Counted from the stretch's first letter, positions 43,217 to 52,579 are shown. The stretch is DNA of 64,000 nt from CAZYQW01 sp964649825 (GCA_964649825.1 CAZYQW010000124.1:62001-126000); one strand, 5' to 3'. The notes: generated by a model from the letters alone, not told the origin. Numbers and translations are program-made.

Positions 43217-44353
43217 TCAGCCCGCGGCCTCTTCGTGGTGCGACCGGGACGCGTGGTGCACGGGTCTCCGTTCCGACGCCGGATCGAAGCAAGGGATCAT
43301 CCGCTGGGCCAGCGAGCGATGGAACGCGTGCATCGCACGCTCCGGACCGGCGTAGCGACCGACGTCATAGGAGATCGATCGGAGGCCGCGCTGTACGAGC
43401 TCGCACACGGTCACGTCCTCGTGCTGCACTTGCTCGCTCTCATCGATCTGGCCGCGGATCTCGATCGCGTCGAACCCGGCGGCGGGATCGAGCCACCACT
43501 CGATCACGACCTCGCACGTGTGCGCGTCGATCGGAAGCACGACGTCCACGTCGAGCCAAGGGCCATACCGATTGATCATCAGGTTCGGGTGGACGAACGC
43601 GTAGAGCGCCCGCTCGCCGACCCGCTCGTCGCCCCGGCCGATCGCGGACTGGATCGAGAGTCGCTCGAACAGCTCGACGCGATACGCGTCCAGGTCGAGC
43701 TTCTCCGCCAACGCGGGGTGCATGTGCGGGACGTGATAGCCGCCGTCGAGATAGTTGTCGCAGAACACCTTCCAGTTGCTGGCGATCCGGTAGGAGCGGC
43801 GCTCGACGAACGACAGCAAGGCGAGGTCGCCGGCGGAAAGACGGTCATCGAGCGGAACGAGGTCCGCGGCGAGATCGCGCGGATTCGGCGCGAACGAGAT
43901 GAAGACCAGCGGCCCCCACGTCGCGACGTGAACCGGAGCGAGGCCGAAGTCGGCGCGGGAGAACCCCTCGACCTTGCCGAGCCGCGGGGCGCGGACGAGC
44001 GCGCCGTCGAGCCCGTACGTCCAGCCGTGGTACGGGCAGACGAGCTCCGCGCACGTGCCGGCTCCGCGCGCGACGGCGGTCGCGTGATGACGGCAGACGT
44101 TGTGAAAGGCGCGAAGGACTCCATCCTCAGCGCGCACCACGATCCACGGCTGTCCGGCCAGCTCGCCGGTCACGAACGACCCCGGTGCCGCGAGCGGCTC
44201 GGCGCGCGCGACCGCGATCCACTCGTGCCGAAAGATGCGCGCTTGCTCGTACTCGTGCCACTCCGGCGACGTGTACCACGCCGACGGCGGCGTCACCGCG
44301 CGTTCGAACGGAGTCTCGGGGTCGAAACGGAGGAGAATGGCGTCGTGGTCCAT
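43217..44353 (-). CDS. Rieske-type aromatic-ring-hydroxylating oxygenase, alpha subunit
   Basis: About 378 residues. Rieske [2Fe-2S] site: CRHHATAVARG and CPYHGWTYG supply the Cys-His pairs (about 88-113). The catalytic non-heme iron site is in the C-terminal domain: DNYLDGGYHVPHMHP, with the distal Asp likely in the last third. Length and the GGYHVPHMH pattern are close to choline/carnitine-type monooxygenases. No reductase or beta subunit is nearby. Start at ATG 44353 or GTG 44356. Substrate unknown. Confidence 0.9.
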   Translation of the reverse strand: MDHDAILLRFDPETPFERAVTPPSAWYTSPEWHEYEQARIFRHEWIAVARAEPLAAPGSFVTGELAGQPWIVVRAEDGVLRAFHNVCRHHATAVARGAGTCAELVCPYHGWTYGLDGALVRAPRLGKVEGFSRADFGLAPVHVATWGPLVFISFAPNPRDLAADLVPLDDRLSAGDLALLSFVERRSYRIASNWKVFCDNYLDGGYHVPHMHPALAEKLDLDAYRVELFERLSIQSAIGRGDERVGERALYAFVHPNLMINRYGPWLDVDVVLPIDAHTCEVVIEWWLDPAAGFDAIEIRGQIDESEQVQHEDVTVCELVQRGLRSISYDVGRYAGPERAMHAFHRSLAQRMIPCFDPASERRPVHHASRSHHEEAAG

Positions 44354-44438
44354 CACGTCATGGTGCTCGATTCCGTTCGACCCGTCCAGTCCACGGGACC
44401 GCCACGGGTCGAGGCGGCGTGCCTTCGCGCGCCCTTCG

Positions 44439-45707
44439 TCACCGACCGAGCTCGGCGATCGCTTCCGGCGAGGCGACCTCGCCGCGGATCTCGACCTTCC
44501 CGACGAAGCGCGTCCTGGAGTCGATCGTCACCTTGCCGTTCGCCCGGCTCACGAGAGCGAGCCCGAGCGGGTCGCGCATTGGATCGAGCGCCAGGGCGGA
44601 AAACGGGCTCCCCGAGGCGAAGCGACACTCGCCACGGATCGACACCTGGCGGCAGCCCCCAATCGATGCCAACGGTCGATCGCCGCATCCCTCGGCGAAC
44701 TCGAACGTGGAGTCCTCGATGATGAGCGTGCCGTTGGGCGGCGACTCGCCGCCGTCGACGACGACGAGGGCGCCGGTGCCGTAGGGTTGTCCGGGCAGCC
44801 GCAACGGAAGGAAGGCCTCGTTGAACCCGGCCCGCACGGTGCAACCCTCGACGCGGATCACGCCGTTGTGACGGCCGCCGATCGTGATCGCCGAACCTCC
44901 TTTGTAGGCGTCGCCGGGCGCGATGCAGACGTCGGCCACGAAGCAATCCCTCAGCGTGACGTTGCCGGTCCCGACCGGACCGTCCCCCTTGCGGGCCGTG
45001 AGCTGGAAGAACGTCCGTCCGAGCGCCATGCCACGGACCTTCTCGATCGTGACGTCGCCCTGCAGGTTCTGCAGGTAGAAGCCGTGCTCGTCGCGGATGT
45101 TCCTGACCTCGGCGTAGTCGCGCCGGCCGCGGAACACGAACTCCTTGAGCCCGCGCCCCCAGACTCCCCACTTCGAGGGGTGTCCCTTCCGCTCGACGTG
45201 ATTCCAGCTCCCGCGGATGTTGCAGTCCGTGAACTCGAAACCCTCGTGGACCCCGCCGATGGCGAACATGACGCCCGCGCGATAGCCCGGGACGATGGTC
45301 AAGTTGCGGAAGTGGATGTAGCCGTTCTTCTGACGTTGGGACACGAAGATGGTGTCCGCCCCGCCGCGCGCGTGGATCGTCGCTCTTCCGTTCCCCTCGA
45401 TGACGATCGGACGGCCGCGCTGGCCGCCGCTCGTGCTCCCGTCGTGGGGAGAGCGCGTGTTCGCTCCGATGCTGAAGGGCGGGTAGGTTCCCGCGGCGAG
45501 GACGATGGTGCTGCCCGGCCCGGCCCGCGAGAGCGCGAACGCAATGGGGTTCGCGACCTTGTGGAACTCGACGCCGTACGACACGCTGCCGGCGGTGCAG
45601 CGAAAAACCCAGGCCTCCTTCGGCAGGGACGTCTGCGCGGAGGCGGCGGCCACGGCGACTCCTGCAAGGAACACGTGGAGGAACAGCGAGCGGTGGAGGA
45701 TCGGCAC
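44439..45707 (-). CDS. Secreted parallel beta-helix protein
   Basis: About 422 residues from the GTG at 45707, which has GGAG 7 nt upstream; an ATG at 45770 adds 21 charged residues before the signal. Signal peptide LFLHVFLAGVAVAAASAQ. Then a beta-helix with GSTIVLAAGTYPPF (first coil), RPIVIEGNGRATIHARGG, and repeated coils such as GFEFTDCNIRGSWNHVE and NVTLRDCFVADVCI. Cys residues are frequent. No catalytic site can be assigned. Lies on the same strand as the Rieske gene. Confidence 0.8.
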   Translation of the reverse strand: MPILHRSLFLHVFLAGVAVAAASAQTSLPKEAWVFRCTAGSVSYGVEFHKVANPIAFALSRAGPGSTIVLAAGTYPPFSIGANTRSPHDGSTSGGQRGRPIVIEGNGRATIHARGGADTIFVSQRQKNGYIHFRNLTIVPGYRAGVMFAIGGVHEGFEFTDCNIRGSWNHVERKGHPSKWGVWGRGLKEFVFRGRRDYAEVRNIRDEHGFYLQNLQGDVTIEKVRGMALGRTFFQLTARKGDGPVGTGNVTLRDCFVADVCIAPGDAYKGGSAITIGGRHNGVIRVEGCTVRAGFNEAFLPLRLPGQPYGTGALVVVDGGESPPNGTLIIEDSTFEFAEGCGDRPLASIGGCRQVSIRGECRFASGSPFSALALDPMRDPLGLALVSRANGKVTIDSRTRFVGKVEIRGEVASPEAIAELGR

Positions 45708-45848
45708 TCTGGTTCTCCTTTTCGGATCGGCCGCGCGACGACTCGAGAAAAGCCCCATCTTAGGTCGCACCGGGTGAGAATCCGGCCGCCTTCACCGGCG
45801 CGATCCGGCTAGTATTCTCCGCGTGCGACCCGATCACGGAGTTTCGAC

Positions 45849-46139
45849 ATGCGTCAGTGGACGACCTTCGGCCTGATCATTCTTCTTGCTTCGCTCGCGT
45901 TCCCGGGCTGCTCCGGCGGCGAGCGCGCGGCGATGGCGGACACCGGCGCCGTGCCGTCGATGTGCACGGATTGCGAGCACCCGGCCGGAAGCGACGCGCG
46001 TTGCGAGGCGGACGCGGTGAACGCTGATGCGACCTCCGGAGCGCCCGATTGCTGCGCCGCCAAGGCGGACACGATGGAGTGCTGCGCGAAGAAGGTCGAA
46101 ACCGCCGCCACGTCCGACTGCTGCGCCGGCGACGACTGA
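45849..46139 (+). CDS. Small Cys-rich lipoprotein
   Basis: 96 residues. Lipoprotein signal with lipobox AFPGC (Cys21). The mature part has one CTDC, single Cys and three CC pairs (PDCCAAK, MECCAKK, SDCCAGD) within 60 residues, spaced about 10-15 apart and rich in Asp, Glu, Lys and Ala. The pattern suggests metal binding, metallothionein-like, but no family is recognised. GGAG 7 nt before ATG 45849 and a hairpin right after the stop indicate a monocistronic gene. Confidence 0.75.
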   Translation: MRQWTTFGLIILLASLAFPGCSGGERAAMADTGAVPSMCTDCEHPAGSDARCEADAVNADATSGAPDCCAAKADTMECCAKKVETAATSDCCAGDD

Positions 46140-46144
46140 GCGCG

Positions 46145-46189
46145 GCTCGTCGTTTCGTTCCGCCGTGCCGGCTCCCGAGAACGACGAGC
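46145..46189 (+). terminator. Hairpin terminator of the Cys-rich lipoprotein gene
   Basis: A perfect 10-bp inverted repeat, GCTCGTCGTT (46145-46154) and AACGACGAGC (46180-46189), starts 5 nt after the stop codon and closes a 25-nt loop. A five-T run follows about 18 nt later (46207-46211). Probably a terminator, though the T-run is not immediate. Confidence 0.5.
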
Positions 46190-46265
46190 GACGACGTCCA
46201 CCAGGCTTTTTCTCGCGGTCGATTGCCGCGCGGTGATTCGGACCCGCTCGTAGAATCCGCGGCTC

Positions 46266-48377
46266 ATGTCCCCGGGCGAAGCAACCTCGCGGTCGGAAGC
46301 ATCGGACGCGCCATCGACCAAGCCATCGCGCGCGCGTCGGCCCGGCGTGCGGGCGCGGTTCATGCCCTGCGTCCTCGTCGCGTTGTTCGTGACGCTGCTC
46401 GCGGCCATCGCGCCCAACCAACTCTTCCACCCGCTGGGCAGCGGAATCGATCCTTCCTGGCGGCTCGCCATCAATCTCGCGGTCGACGGCGGACGAACCT
46501 TCGGACGCGACTTCATCTGGCCGTACGGGCCGCTCGCGGTGGTCGCCACGCGCCTGCCGATCGGCGTCGGCAAGATGCCGATCCTCCTCGCCGATCTCTT
46601 CCTGATCGCGTCGTTCGGGTTCGCGGTCGCCTACGCGTTCCGCCGCCTTCGGAAGCTCGTTCCCGTCCTGATCGCTTCGTGCGTCGTCCTGTCTCTCGCG
46701 GCGGCGCCGGTCTACTCCACGTGGCTCGACAACGTCCTGTTCCTGATGTTCCTCTTCATGCTCTTCCATTGCATGAAGCACGGGTCCCTCGTGACGCTCG
46801 GTTGGGCGTGCCTGACCGCGGCGTTCGCGTTCTTCGTCAAGGTGACGGTCGGATTCGCCACCAACGGGATCCTCGGTCTGTTCTTCCTCGTCTCGTTGCT
46901 GCGCCCGAACCGTTTCAGCCGCCGGACGCTCGCTGTGTTCCTCGTCGTCCACGCTGGCGCCATCGCCGCCGGGTCGGTGATCCTGAACGCGCCGCTGCTT
47001 CCGTACGTCGAAGGGATGACCCACCTGCTGGTCGCGTTCAGCGACTCCATGAGCATCCCGGCCGGCAACTACGTCAAGGTGTCCCTCTTCCTCGGCGAGG
47101 CACTTGTCGTCCTGTCGTGCTTCCTCGTCGTCGTCATGCGAAACCGGCGCGCGATCCGTGCGCAAGCAGCGTCGGGGTGGCGGCACCTGTTCGTGGCGGC
47201 GTTCCTCTTCCTGTTGTTCAAGAACACGTTCGTCCGGCCGGGAGCTCACGAGTACATCTTCGCCACGTTCGCCCCCGCCGCGCTCGGGCTGCTCGTTCTG
47301 TTCGAGTCGGGCTCCACGCGGCGCCGGCTCGCGTCGTTGTTCGTCCTCGTGTTGCTGATCCGTTCCGTCGTCACCGCGTGGACGTTCCGCCTCGATCCTC
47401 GAGCCGCGGCACCGCCGCCGTTCCTCTTGGCGGGGATCCTCGGAGCAGCCGCCCTGCTCGGGGTCATCTACCTCCGTGCGACTCCGCGGCGGCGCGTCGC
47501 GTTGACGCCGTGGTTCGGAGCGGCGGCGCTGGCCGCGACGCTCCTGCCGAATGCCCAACCGACCGTACGGTTCGTCCTCCACAACTACGCGGCGCTCTCG
47601 TCCTACGCGGCCGAGCTCCTCGCCCCCCCGCCGGAGCCGCCGCGCGTCGCGACTCTCACTGCGGACGTCCTGGAGCGGATCGGCCGACGAACGGTCGACG
47701 TCTTCCCGAGCGAGATCACGCACGTCTGGCGGCACGGTCTCCGCTATCGCCCTCGTCCCGTTCCACAGACCTGGTCGGCCTACGATGAATTCCTCGATCG
47801 GAAGAACCACGACATGCTCCTGTCGGACGAAGCGCCGGAGGTCGTGCTCTTCACGCCGGGCGATATCGACGGCCGACACCCGTTCTTCACCGAGGGGCTG
47901 ACCAAACTCGCTCTTCTCCGCCGTTACGACGTCACTCTCGAAACGAGCGGCGTCCTCGTCCTGGAGAGATCCGACCGGATCCGCGACACGGTCGTCGCTC
48001 GCTCCGAGACGGGCGTCGGCATCATCGGCCGCCCCATCGAGCTCGGCGACGACCGCGAGCTCTGCTTCGGCCGCTTCGAGACCGAGTACACTTGGCTTGG
48101 CCGCCTGCGGTCGCTGCTCTATCAGGCCCCGCTCCTGGAGGTCACGATCGAGCTCGAAGACGGGGAGAAGAAGACGTTCCGGGCGATCCCTGGCATCCTT
48201 CGGAGCGGAACGATCGTCAACCGCATCGCCGAGCACGCCACCGAGGCCGCGCCGATCTTCGCGAGCCGGGGCCGGAATGGACGGAAGGTCCGACGCATGA
48301 CGCTCCACACTCCTCAGCCGTGGGGGTTCCGGGAACGGTTCGACTTCACGCTCCAGAGTCTCGCGATCGACGACTGA
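46266..48377 (+). CDS. Polytopic membrane protein, possibly GT39-like glycosyltransferase
   Basis: 703 residues. About 11-12 hydrophobic segments in the first 460 residues, then a soluble C-terminal domain (about 480-703). GSGIDPSWRLAINLAVDGGRTFG and GRDFIWPYGPLAVV near the first luminal loop recall mannosyltransferase/GT39-type membrane proteins, which carry an acidic residue in this loop. No firm family match; a role in adding sugars from a lipid carrier is only a suggestion. Stands alone between two hairpins. Confidence 0.7.
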   Translation: MSPGEATSRSEASDAPSTKPSRARRPGVRARFMPCVLVALFVTLLAAIAPNQLFHPLGSGIDPSWRLAINLAVDGGRTFGRDFIWPYGPLAVVATRLPIGVGKMPILLADLFLIASFGFAVAYAFRRLRKLVPVLIASCVVLSLAAAPVYSTWLDNVLFLMFLFMLFHCMKHGSLVTLGWACLTAAFAFFVKVTVGFATNGILGLFFLVSLLRPNRFSRRTLAVFLVVHAGAIAAGSVILNAPLLPYVEGMTHLLVAFSDSMSIPAGNYVKVSLFLGEALVVLSCFLVVVMRNRRAIRAQAASGWRHLFVAAFLFLLFKNTFVRPGAHEYIFATFAPAALGLLVLFESGSTRRRLASLFVLVLLIRSVVTAWTFRLDPRAAAPPPFLLAGILGAAALLGVIYLRATPRRRVALTPWFGAAALAATLLPNAQPTVRFVLHNYAALSSYAAELLAPPPEPPRVATLTADVLERIGRRTVDVFPSEITHVWRHGLRYRPRPVPQTWSAYDEFLDRKNHDMLLSDEAPEVVLFTPGDIDGRHPFFTEGLTKLALLRRYDVTLETSGVLVLERSDRIRDTVVARSETGVGIIGRPIELGDDRELCFGRFETEYTWLGRLRSLLYQAPLLEVTIELEDGEKKTFRAIPGILRSGTIVNRIAEHATEAAPIFASRGRNGRKVRRMTLHTPQPWGFRERFDFTLQSLAIDD

Positions 48378-48390
48378 CCGACACTCTCGA

Positions 48391-48414
48391 TCGGGACGCC
48401 GGTGGGGTTCCCGA
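48391..48414 (+). terminator. Possible terminator hairpin
   Basis: TCGGGA (48391-48396) and TCCCGA (48409-48414) form a perfect 6-bp stem with a 12-nt loop, 13 nt after the upstream stop and just before the bioB promoter. No T-run follows. Confidence 0.3.
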
Positions 48415-48435
48415 CACGTGGCCGCGTTGGGACCG

Positions 48436-48464
48436 TTGCCGAATCGTGGACTCTCATCTAGGAT
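48436..48464 (+). promoter_or_regulatory. Candidate promoter of the biotin operon
   Basis: TTGCCG (48436-48441) and TAGGAT (48459-48464) are spaced by 17 bp, 37 nt before the bioB start. A good sigma70-like match for this GC-rich genome. No BirA-type operator dyad is obvious nearby. Confidence 0.45.
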
Positions 48465-48501
48465 CCGCGGACCGATTCCCAGTCTCAGATCCACGAGCGC
48501 A

Positions 48502-49467
48502 ATGACTACCACTCGATCCCCGTCGATCCGCCGGATCGAGGACGTCGAAGCCCTTCTCGAGCGGCCGCTCCTCGACCTCGTCTTCGAGGCGGCGACCGTG
48601 CACCGCCGGCATCACGACGGCGCGACCGTCCAGTGCTCGCAGCTCCTCAGCATCAAGACGGGCGGCTGCCCCGAGGACTGCAAGTACTGCTCGCAGAGCG
48701 CCCACTATCGAACGTCCGTCGAGCGCGAGCCGTTGCTCGACGTCGGCGCGGTGCTGGGCGCGGCGCGGCGGGCGCGCGAGAACGGCGCCGACCGGTTCTG
48801 CATGGGCGCCGCGTGGCGCGAGGTGCGCGACGGCGACGAGTTCGATCGCGTCCTCGAGATGGTGCGCGGCGTCAAGGCGCTCGGGCTCGAATCCTGCGTC
48901 ACGCTCGGAATGCTGACCGGCGAGCAGGCACGTCGCCTGAAGGACGCGGGGCTCGACTACTACAACCACAACCTCGACACCGGCCGCAGCCACTACGGCC
49001 AGATCATCTCGACGCGCACGCTCGACGACCGCCTCGAGACCCTGAAGGCCGTCCGCGACGCGGGCGTCCACGTCTGCTCCGGCGGCATCCTCGGCCTGGG
49101 CGAGACGACGAGGGCGCGCGCCGAGCTCCTGCTCGAGCTCGCGAACCTCGACCCGCCGCCCGAGAGCGTGCCGATCAACGCGCTCGTCGCGGTCGAGGGA
49201 ACCCCGCTCCAGTCGAACGAGCCGCTCGACTGGAGCGACCTCGTCCGCACGATCGCCACCGCGCGCGTCCTGATGCCCCATGCCGTGCTCCGCCTCTCCG
49301 CGGGACGGACCGAGATGACCGAAGAGGGACAGGCGCTCTGCTTCCTGGCGGGTGCCAACTCGATCTTCATCGGCGACGAACTATTGACCACGCCGAACCC
49401 GGCGCCGGCGTCGGACGCGGCGCTCCTGACGAAGCTCGGGTTGAGGGCGATCCAGGACCGGTCGTGA
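48502..49467 (+). CDS. bioB: Biotin synthase
   Basis: Radical-SAM enzyme that inserts sulfur into dethiobiotin, the last step of biotin synthesis. 321 residues, the normal length. [4Fe-4S] ligands C56, C60 and C63 in GGCPEDCKYCSQS; further family motifs FCMGAAWRE, YNHNLDT and VCSGGILGLGET with the [2Fe-2S] Cys and Arg region ending LRLSAGRTEM, and the C-terminal FIGDELLTTPNP. First gene of the operon; its stop overlaps the GTG of the BioF-BioD gene. Confidence 0.96.
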   Translation: MTTTRSPSIRRIEDVEALLERPLLDLVFEAATVHRRHHDGATVQCSQLLSIKTGGCPEDCKYCSQSAHYRTSVEREPLLDVGAVLGAARRARENGADRFCMGAAWREVRDGDEFDRVLEMVRGVKALGLESCVTLGMLTGEQARRLKDAGLDYYNHNLDTGRSHYGQIISTRTLDDRLETLKAVRDAGVHVCSGGILGLGETTRARAELLLELANLDPPPESVPINALVAVEGTPLQSNEPLDWSDLVRTIATARVLMPHAVLRLSAGRTEMTEEGQALCFLAGANSIFIGDELLTTPNPAPASDAALLTKLGLRAIQDRS

Positions 49468-51278
49468 TCGAGCCCGACTCGAGCCGTCTCGAGAACGCGC
49501 TCAGCGCCGGGCTCGCGGACCTCGAGTCGCTCGGCCGGCGCCGGCGCCTCGAAGGACCGCGACCGGGGTTTGCCGACTTCGTCTCGAACGACGTGCTCGG
49601 GTTGTCTCGCGACCGCGCGGTGATCGATGCCGCGGTCGAGGCGCTCCGCCGGCACGGCGCCGGAGGTCGCGCGTCGCGCCTGCTCGGGGGAGGAAGCGAG
49701 GCCCAGGAGAGCGTCGAGTCGAAGGTCGCCCGGTGGCTCGACGCCGAAGCCGCTCTGCTCTTTCCGTCCGGCTTCCAGGCGAACCTCGCGATCGCAAGCA
49801 GCATCGTGGAAGGACCGGACGTCCTGTTCTCGGATCGTCTGAACCACGCGTCGATCATCGACGGGTGCCGGTTGTCGCGAGCGGCAGTCGAGGTGTTCGA
49901 GCACGGCGACATCGGCGACCTCGAGCGTCGCCTCGCGCGCCGGCGCGCCGCTCGGCGCCGCGTCGTCGTGACCGAGAGCCTCTTCAGCATGGACGGCGAC
50001 GCCGCGCCGGTCGAGGCCCTCCTCGCCGCCTGCGAACGCCACGACGCCGCTCTCGTGATCGACGAGGCTCACGCGATCGGGCTGCTGGGGTCCGCCGGCG
50101 CGGGACTGGCCGCGTGCCACGCGCGCCATCCGCGGTTGCTCGCGCGCGTCGTGACCGGAGGGAAGGCGCTCGGTGCCGCCGGCGCGTTCGTCGTCGGCTC
50201 GCGCGTGCTCAAGGATCATCTCGTCAACCACGCACGCGCGTTCGTCTACACGACGGCGCCGCCTCCCGCGACGGTCGGCGCGCTCGCCGCCGCGATCGAT
50301 CGCGCGCGCGACCTCGAGCGCGCCCGTGAGCGGACCCTCGGCCTCGCGAGGAGCGTCGCGGCCCGCCTCGGCGCGCCGCCTCCGGCCGGCGCCATCGTCT
50401 CGTTCGTCCTCGGCGACGAGCTCGTCACCCTCCGCGCCGCGGAGGCGTGTCGCGACGCGCAGCTCGACGTCCGAGCCGTTCGACCTCCGACCGTCCCCGC
50501 CGGCACGTCGCGCCTGCGGATCGTCATGCACTCCTTCAACACCGACGAAGAGGTGGACCGGCTCGTCGTCACGCTGGCGCCGCATCGGGCTTCGACCGCG
50601 CCGTCGGCCACGCGACGCCGGCGCGAGCCGCTCGTGGTCGTCGGAACCGACACCGGCGTCGGCAAGACCGTGGTGGCGGCGATCCTGTTCGGTGCCGCCC
50701 GTGCGCTCGGACCCGCGCGGTACTGGAAGCCGGTGCAGACCGGCGGCGAAAGCGATACCGGCGAGGTGCGACGCCTCACGGGGTCGACCGACGGAGAGCT
50801 CGAGCTTCCGGAGTATTCCTTCCCGGCGCCGGCGTCGCCGCACGAGGCGGCGGCCGCCGCGGGAGCCGCCATCGATCCGGCTCGGCTCGACGCGCGCCTC
50901 GACCAGCTCCGCGCGTTCGACGGCCGCGTCGTCATCGAGCCGGCCGGTGGTCTCTTCGTTCCGTACACCGACGTGCTCACGCTCGCCGACTGGCTCGCCG
51001 TACGGCGTCCGCGCTGCGTCGTCGTCGGTCGTTCCGGGCTCGGCACGCTGAACCATACCCTGCTGACCGTCGAGGCCCTCCGCGCGCGGCGCCTCGAGCC
51101 GATCGCGCTCTTCCTCGTGGGACCGCCCCATCGCTCGAATCGCGAGACGTTGACCCGAATAACGCGCATCCCGCTCGTCTACGAGGTGCCTCCACTCGAG
51201 CGCGTCGAGCGCGCGGAGATCGACGCGTGGCGGTCGTCGAACGACGTCTCCGCCCTCTTCGCGGAGCTCGATCGATGA
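49464..51278 (+). CDS. bioF-bioD: Fused 8-amino-7-oxononanoate synthase - dethiobiotin synthetase
   Basis: 604 residues in one reading frame. Residues about 1-375 are a PLP-dependent AONS synthase (BioF): FVSNDVLGLS, GAGGRASRLLGG, VVVTESLFSMDGD, DEAHAIGLLG and the PLP-binding Lys (about 234) in VVTGGKALGAAGA. Residues about 388-604 are dethiobiotin synthetase (BioD): VVVGTDTGVGKTVVAA (P-loop), YWKPVQTGG, IEPAGGLFVPYT and VVGRSGLGTLNHTLL. A Thr/Pro/Arg-rich linker (ASTAPSATRRRRE) joins them. The fusion covers the first and third steps of the ring-assembly pathway. GTG start overlaps bioB by 4 bp; stop overlaps bioA by 4 bp. Confidence 0.95.
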   Translation: MIEPDSSRLENALSAGLADLESLGRRRRLEGPRPGFADFVSNDVLGLSRDRAVIDAAVEALRRHGAGGRASRLLGGGSEAQESVESKVARWLDAEAALLFPSGFQANLAIASSIVEGPDVLFSDRLNHASIIDGCRLSRAAVEVFEHGDIGDLERRLARRRAARRRVVVTESLFSMDGDAAPVEALLAACERHDAALVIDEAHAIGLLGSAGAGLAACHARHPRLLARVVTGGKALGAAGAFVVGSRVLKDHLVNHARAFVYTTAPPPATVGALAAAIDRARDLERARERTLGLARSVAARLGAPPPAGAIVSFVLGDELVTLRAAEACRDAQLDVRAVRPPTVPAGTSRLRIVMHSFNTDEEVDRLVVTLAPHRASTAPSATRRRREPLVVVGTDTGVGKTVVAAILFGAARALGPARYWKPVQTGGESDTGEVRRLTGSTDGELELPEYSFPAPASPHEAAAAAGAAIDPARLDARLDQLRAFDGRVVIEPAGGLFVPYTDVLTLADWLAVRRPRCVVVGRSGLGTLNHTLLTVEALRARRLEPIALFLVGPPHRSNRETLTRITRIPLVYEVPPLERVERAEIDAWRSSNDVSALFAELDR

Positions 51279-52555
51279 CGCGCGACGATGACCTCGTCCG
51301 CCGCGACCGCGCTCGGGTCTGGCATCCCTACACCCAGCACGCGATCGATCGAGACCCGCTTCCCGTCGCGAGCGCTCGCGGGGCCGAGCTGATCCTCGCC
51401 GACGGCCGCCGTCTCCTCGACGCAATCTCGTCGTGGTGGTCGTGCCTCCACGGGCACGGCCGCGAGGAGATCGTCGGGGCGATCGCGCGTCAGGCGCGCG
51501 AGCTCGACCACGTGCTGTTCGCGGGCGCGACGCACGAGCCGGCCGTGCGGCTGGCCGAGGCGCTCGTCGACGCGGCTCCCGATGGGCTCGCCCGCGTGTT
51601 CTTCAGCGACAACGGCTCGACCGCGGTCGAGGTCGCGCTCAAGATGGCGTACCAAACCTGGGTGCATCGCGGCGAGCCGGAGCGGAACGTCTTCGTTGCA
51701 CTCGAGGGCTCGTACCACGGCGACACGTTCGGCGCGATGTCGGTCTCCGACCCCGACCCGTTCTTCCGAACGTTCCGTCCGCTCCTGTTCGACGTCCGGC
51801 GCGTGCCGCCCGACGCCGATCGCCTCGAACGGACCCTCGTCGAGCTCGGTCCGCGCGCGGCGGCGTTCATCCTCGAGCCCCTCGTTCAGGGCGCGGCGGG
51901 GATGGTGATGCACCCCGAGTCGTTCGTCCGCGCCGCCCGCGCCGCGTGCGACGCGAGGGCGCTCCCGTTCATCGCCGATGAGGTGATGACCGGCTTCGGT
52001 CGGACCGGCCGGCGGTTCGCGTGCGAACGCGCCGGGGTGCGCCCCGACGTTCTCTGTCTCTCGAAAGGGCTGACCGGCGGCGTCATGCCGCTCGGCGCGA
52101 CGCTCGCCACCGAGGCGATCTTCCAATCGTTCTACTCCGAGGATCGGACGCGCGCGCTGTTCCACGGCCACACCTTCACCGCGAACCCGATCGCGTGCGC
52201 CGCCGCGCTGGCGTCGCTCGAGATCGGGATCGTCGAGGACACGCCGGCGCGCCTCGACGCGATCGGGCTTCGCATCGAGCGTCGACTCCGCGGAGCCTTG
52301 GGCGGCAGCCCGCGCGTGCGCGACCTGCGGCGCACCGGCGGCATCGTCGCGATCGAGATCGCGCCGTCCGGCGGCGGACGCAGCGGGTACTTCGCGGCGA
52401 TCGCGTCGTCGCTGCGGTCCAGCGCGATCGAGAAGGGCGTCCTGCTGCGGCCGCTCGGAAACGTGCTCTATGCGATGCCGCCGTCATGCACCGACGAAGC
52501 TCAGTGCGAACGGATCGCGCAAGCAATGATCGAACTCGTCCTCGAGATCCCTTGA
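51275..52555 (+). CDS. bioA: Adenosylmethionine-8-amino-7-oxononanoate aminotransferase
   Basis: 426 residues, class-III PLP aminotransferase that makes 7,8-diaminopelargonate, the step between BioF and BioD. BioA-type N-terminus (RVWHPYTQHAI), SSWWSCLHGHG, FFSDNGSTAVEVALKMAYQ, EGSYHGDTFGAMSV, IADEVMTGFGRTGRRFACE and the PLP Lys264 in CLSKGLTGGVMPL, then HGHTFTANPIACAAA. Together with bioB and the bioF-bioD fusion it completes the four late biotin steps. No bioC/bioH genes for pimelate synthesis are in the window. Confidence 0.96.
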   Translation: MTRDDDLVRRDRARVWHPYTQHAIDRDPLPVASARGAELILADGRRLLDAISSWWSCLHGHGREEIVGAIARQARELDHVLFAGATHEPAVRLAEALVDAAPDGLARVFFSDNGSTAVEVALKMAYQTWVHRGEPERNVFVALEGSYHGDTFGAMSVSDPDPFFRTFRPLLFDVRRVPPDADRLERTLVELGPRAAAFILEPLVQGAAGMVMHPESFVRAARAACDARALPFIADEVMTGFGRTGRRFACERAGVRPDVLCLSKGLTGGVMPLGATLATEAIFQSFYSEDRTRALFHGHTFTANPIACAAALASLEIGIVEDTPARLDAIGLRIERRLRGALGGSPRVRDLRRTGGIVAIEIAPSGGGRSGYFAAIASSLRSSAIEKGVLLRPLGNVLYAMPPSCTDEAQCERIAQAMIELVLEIP

Positions 52556-52579
52556 ACCGCGTTGGGCGGAGGAACCGTC

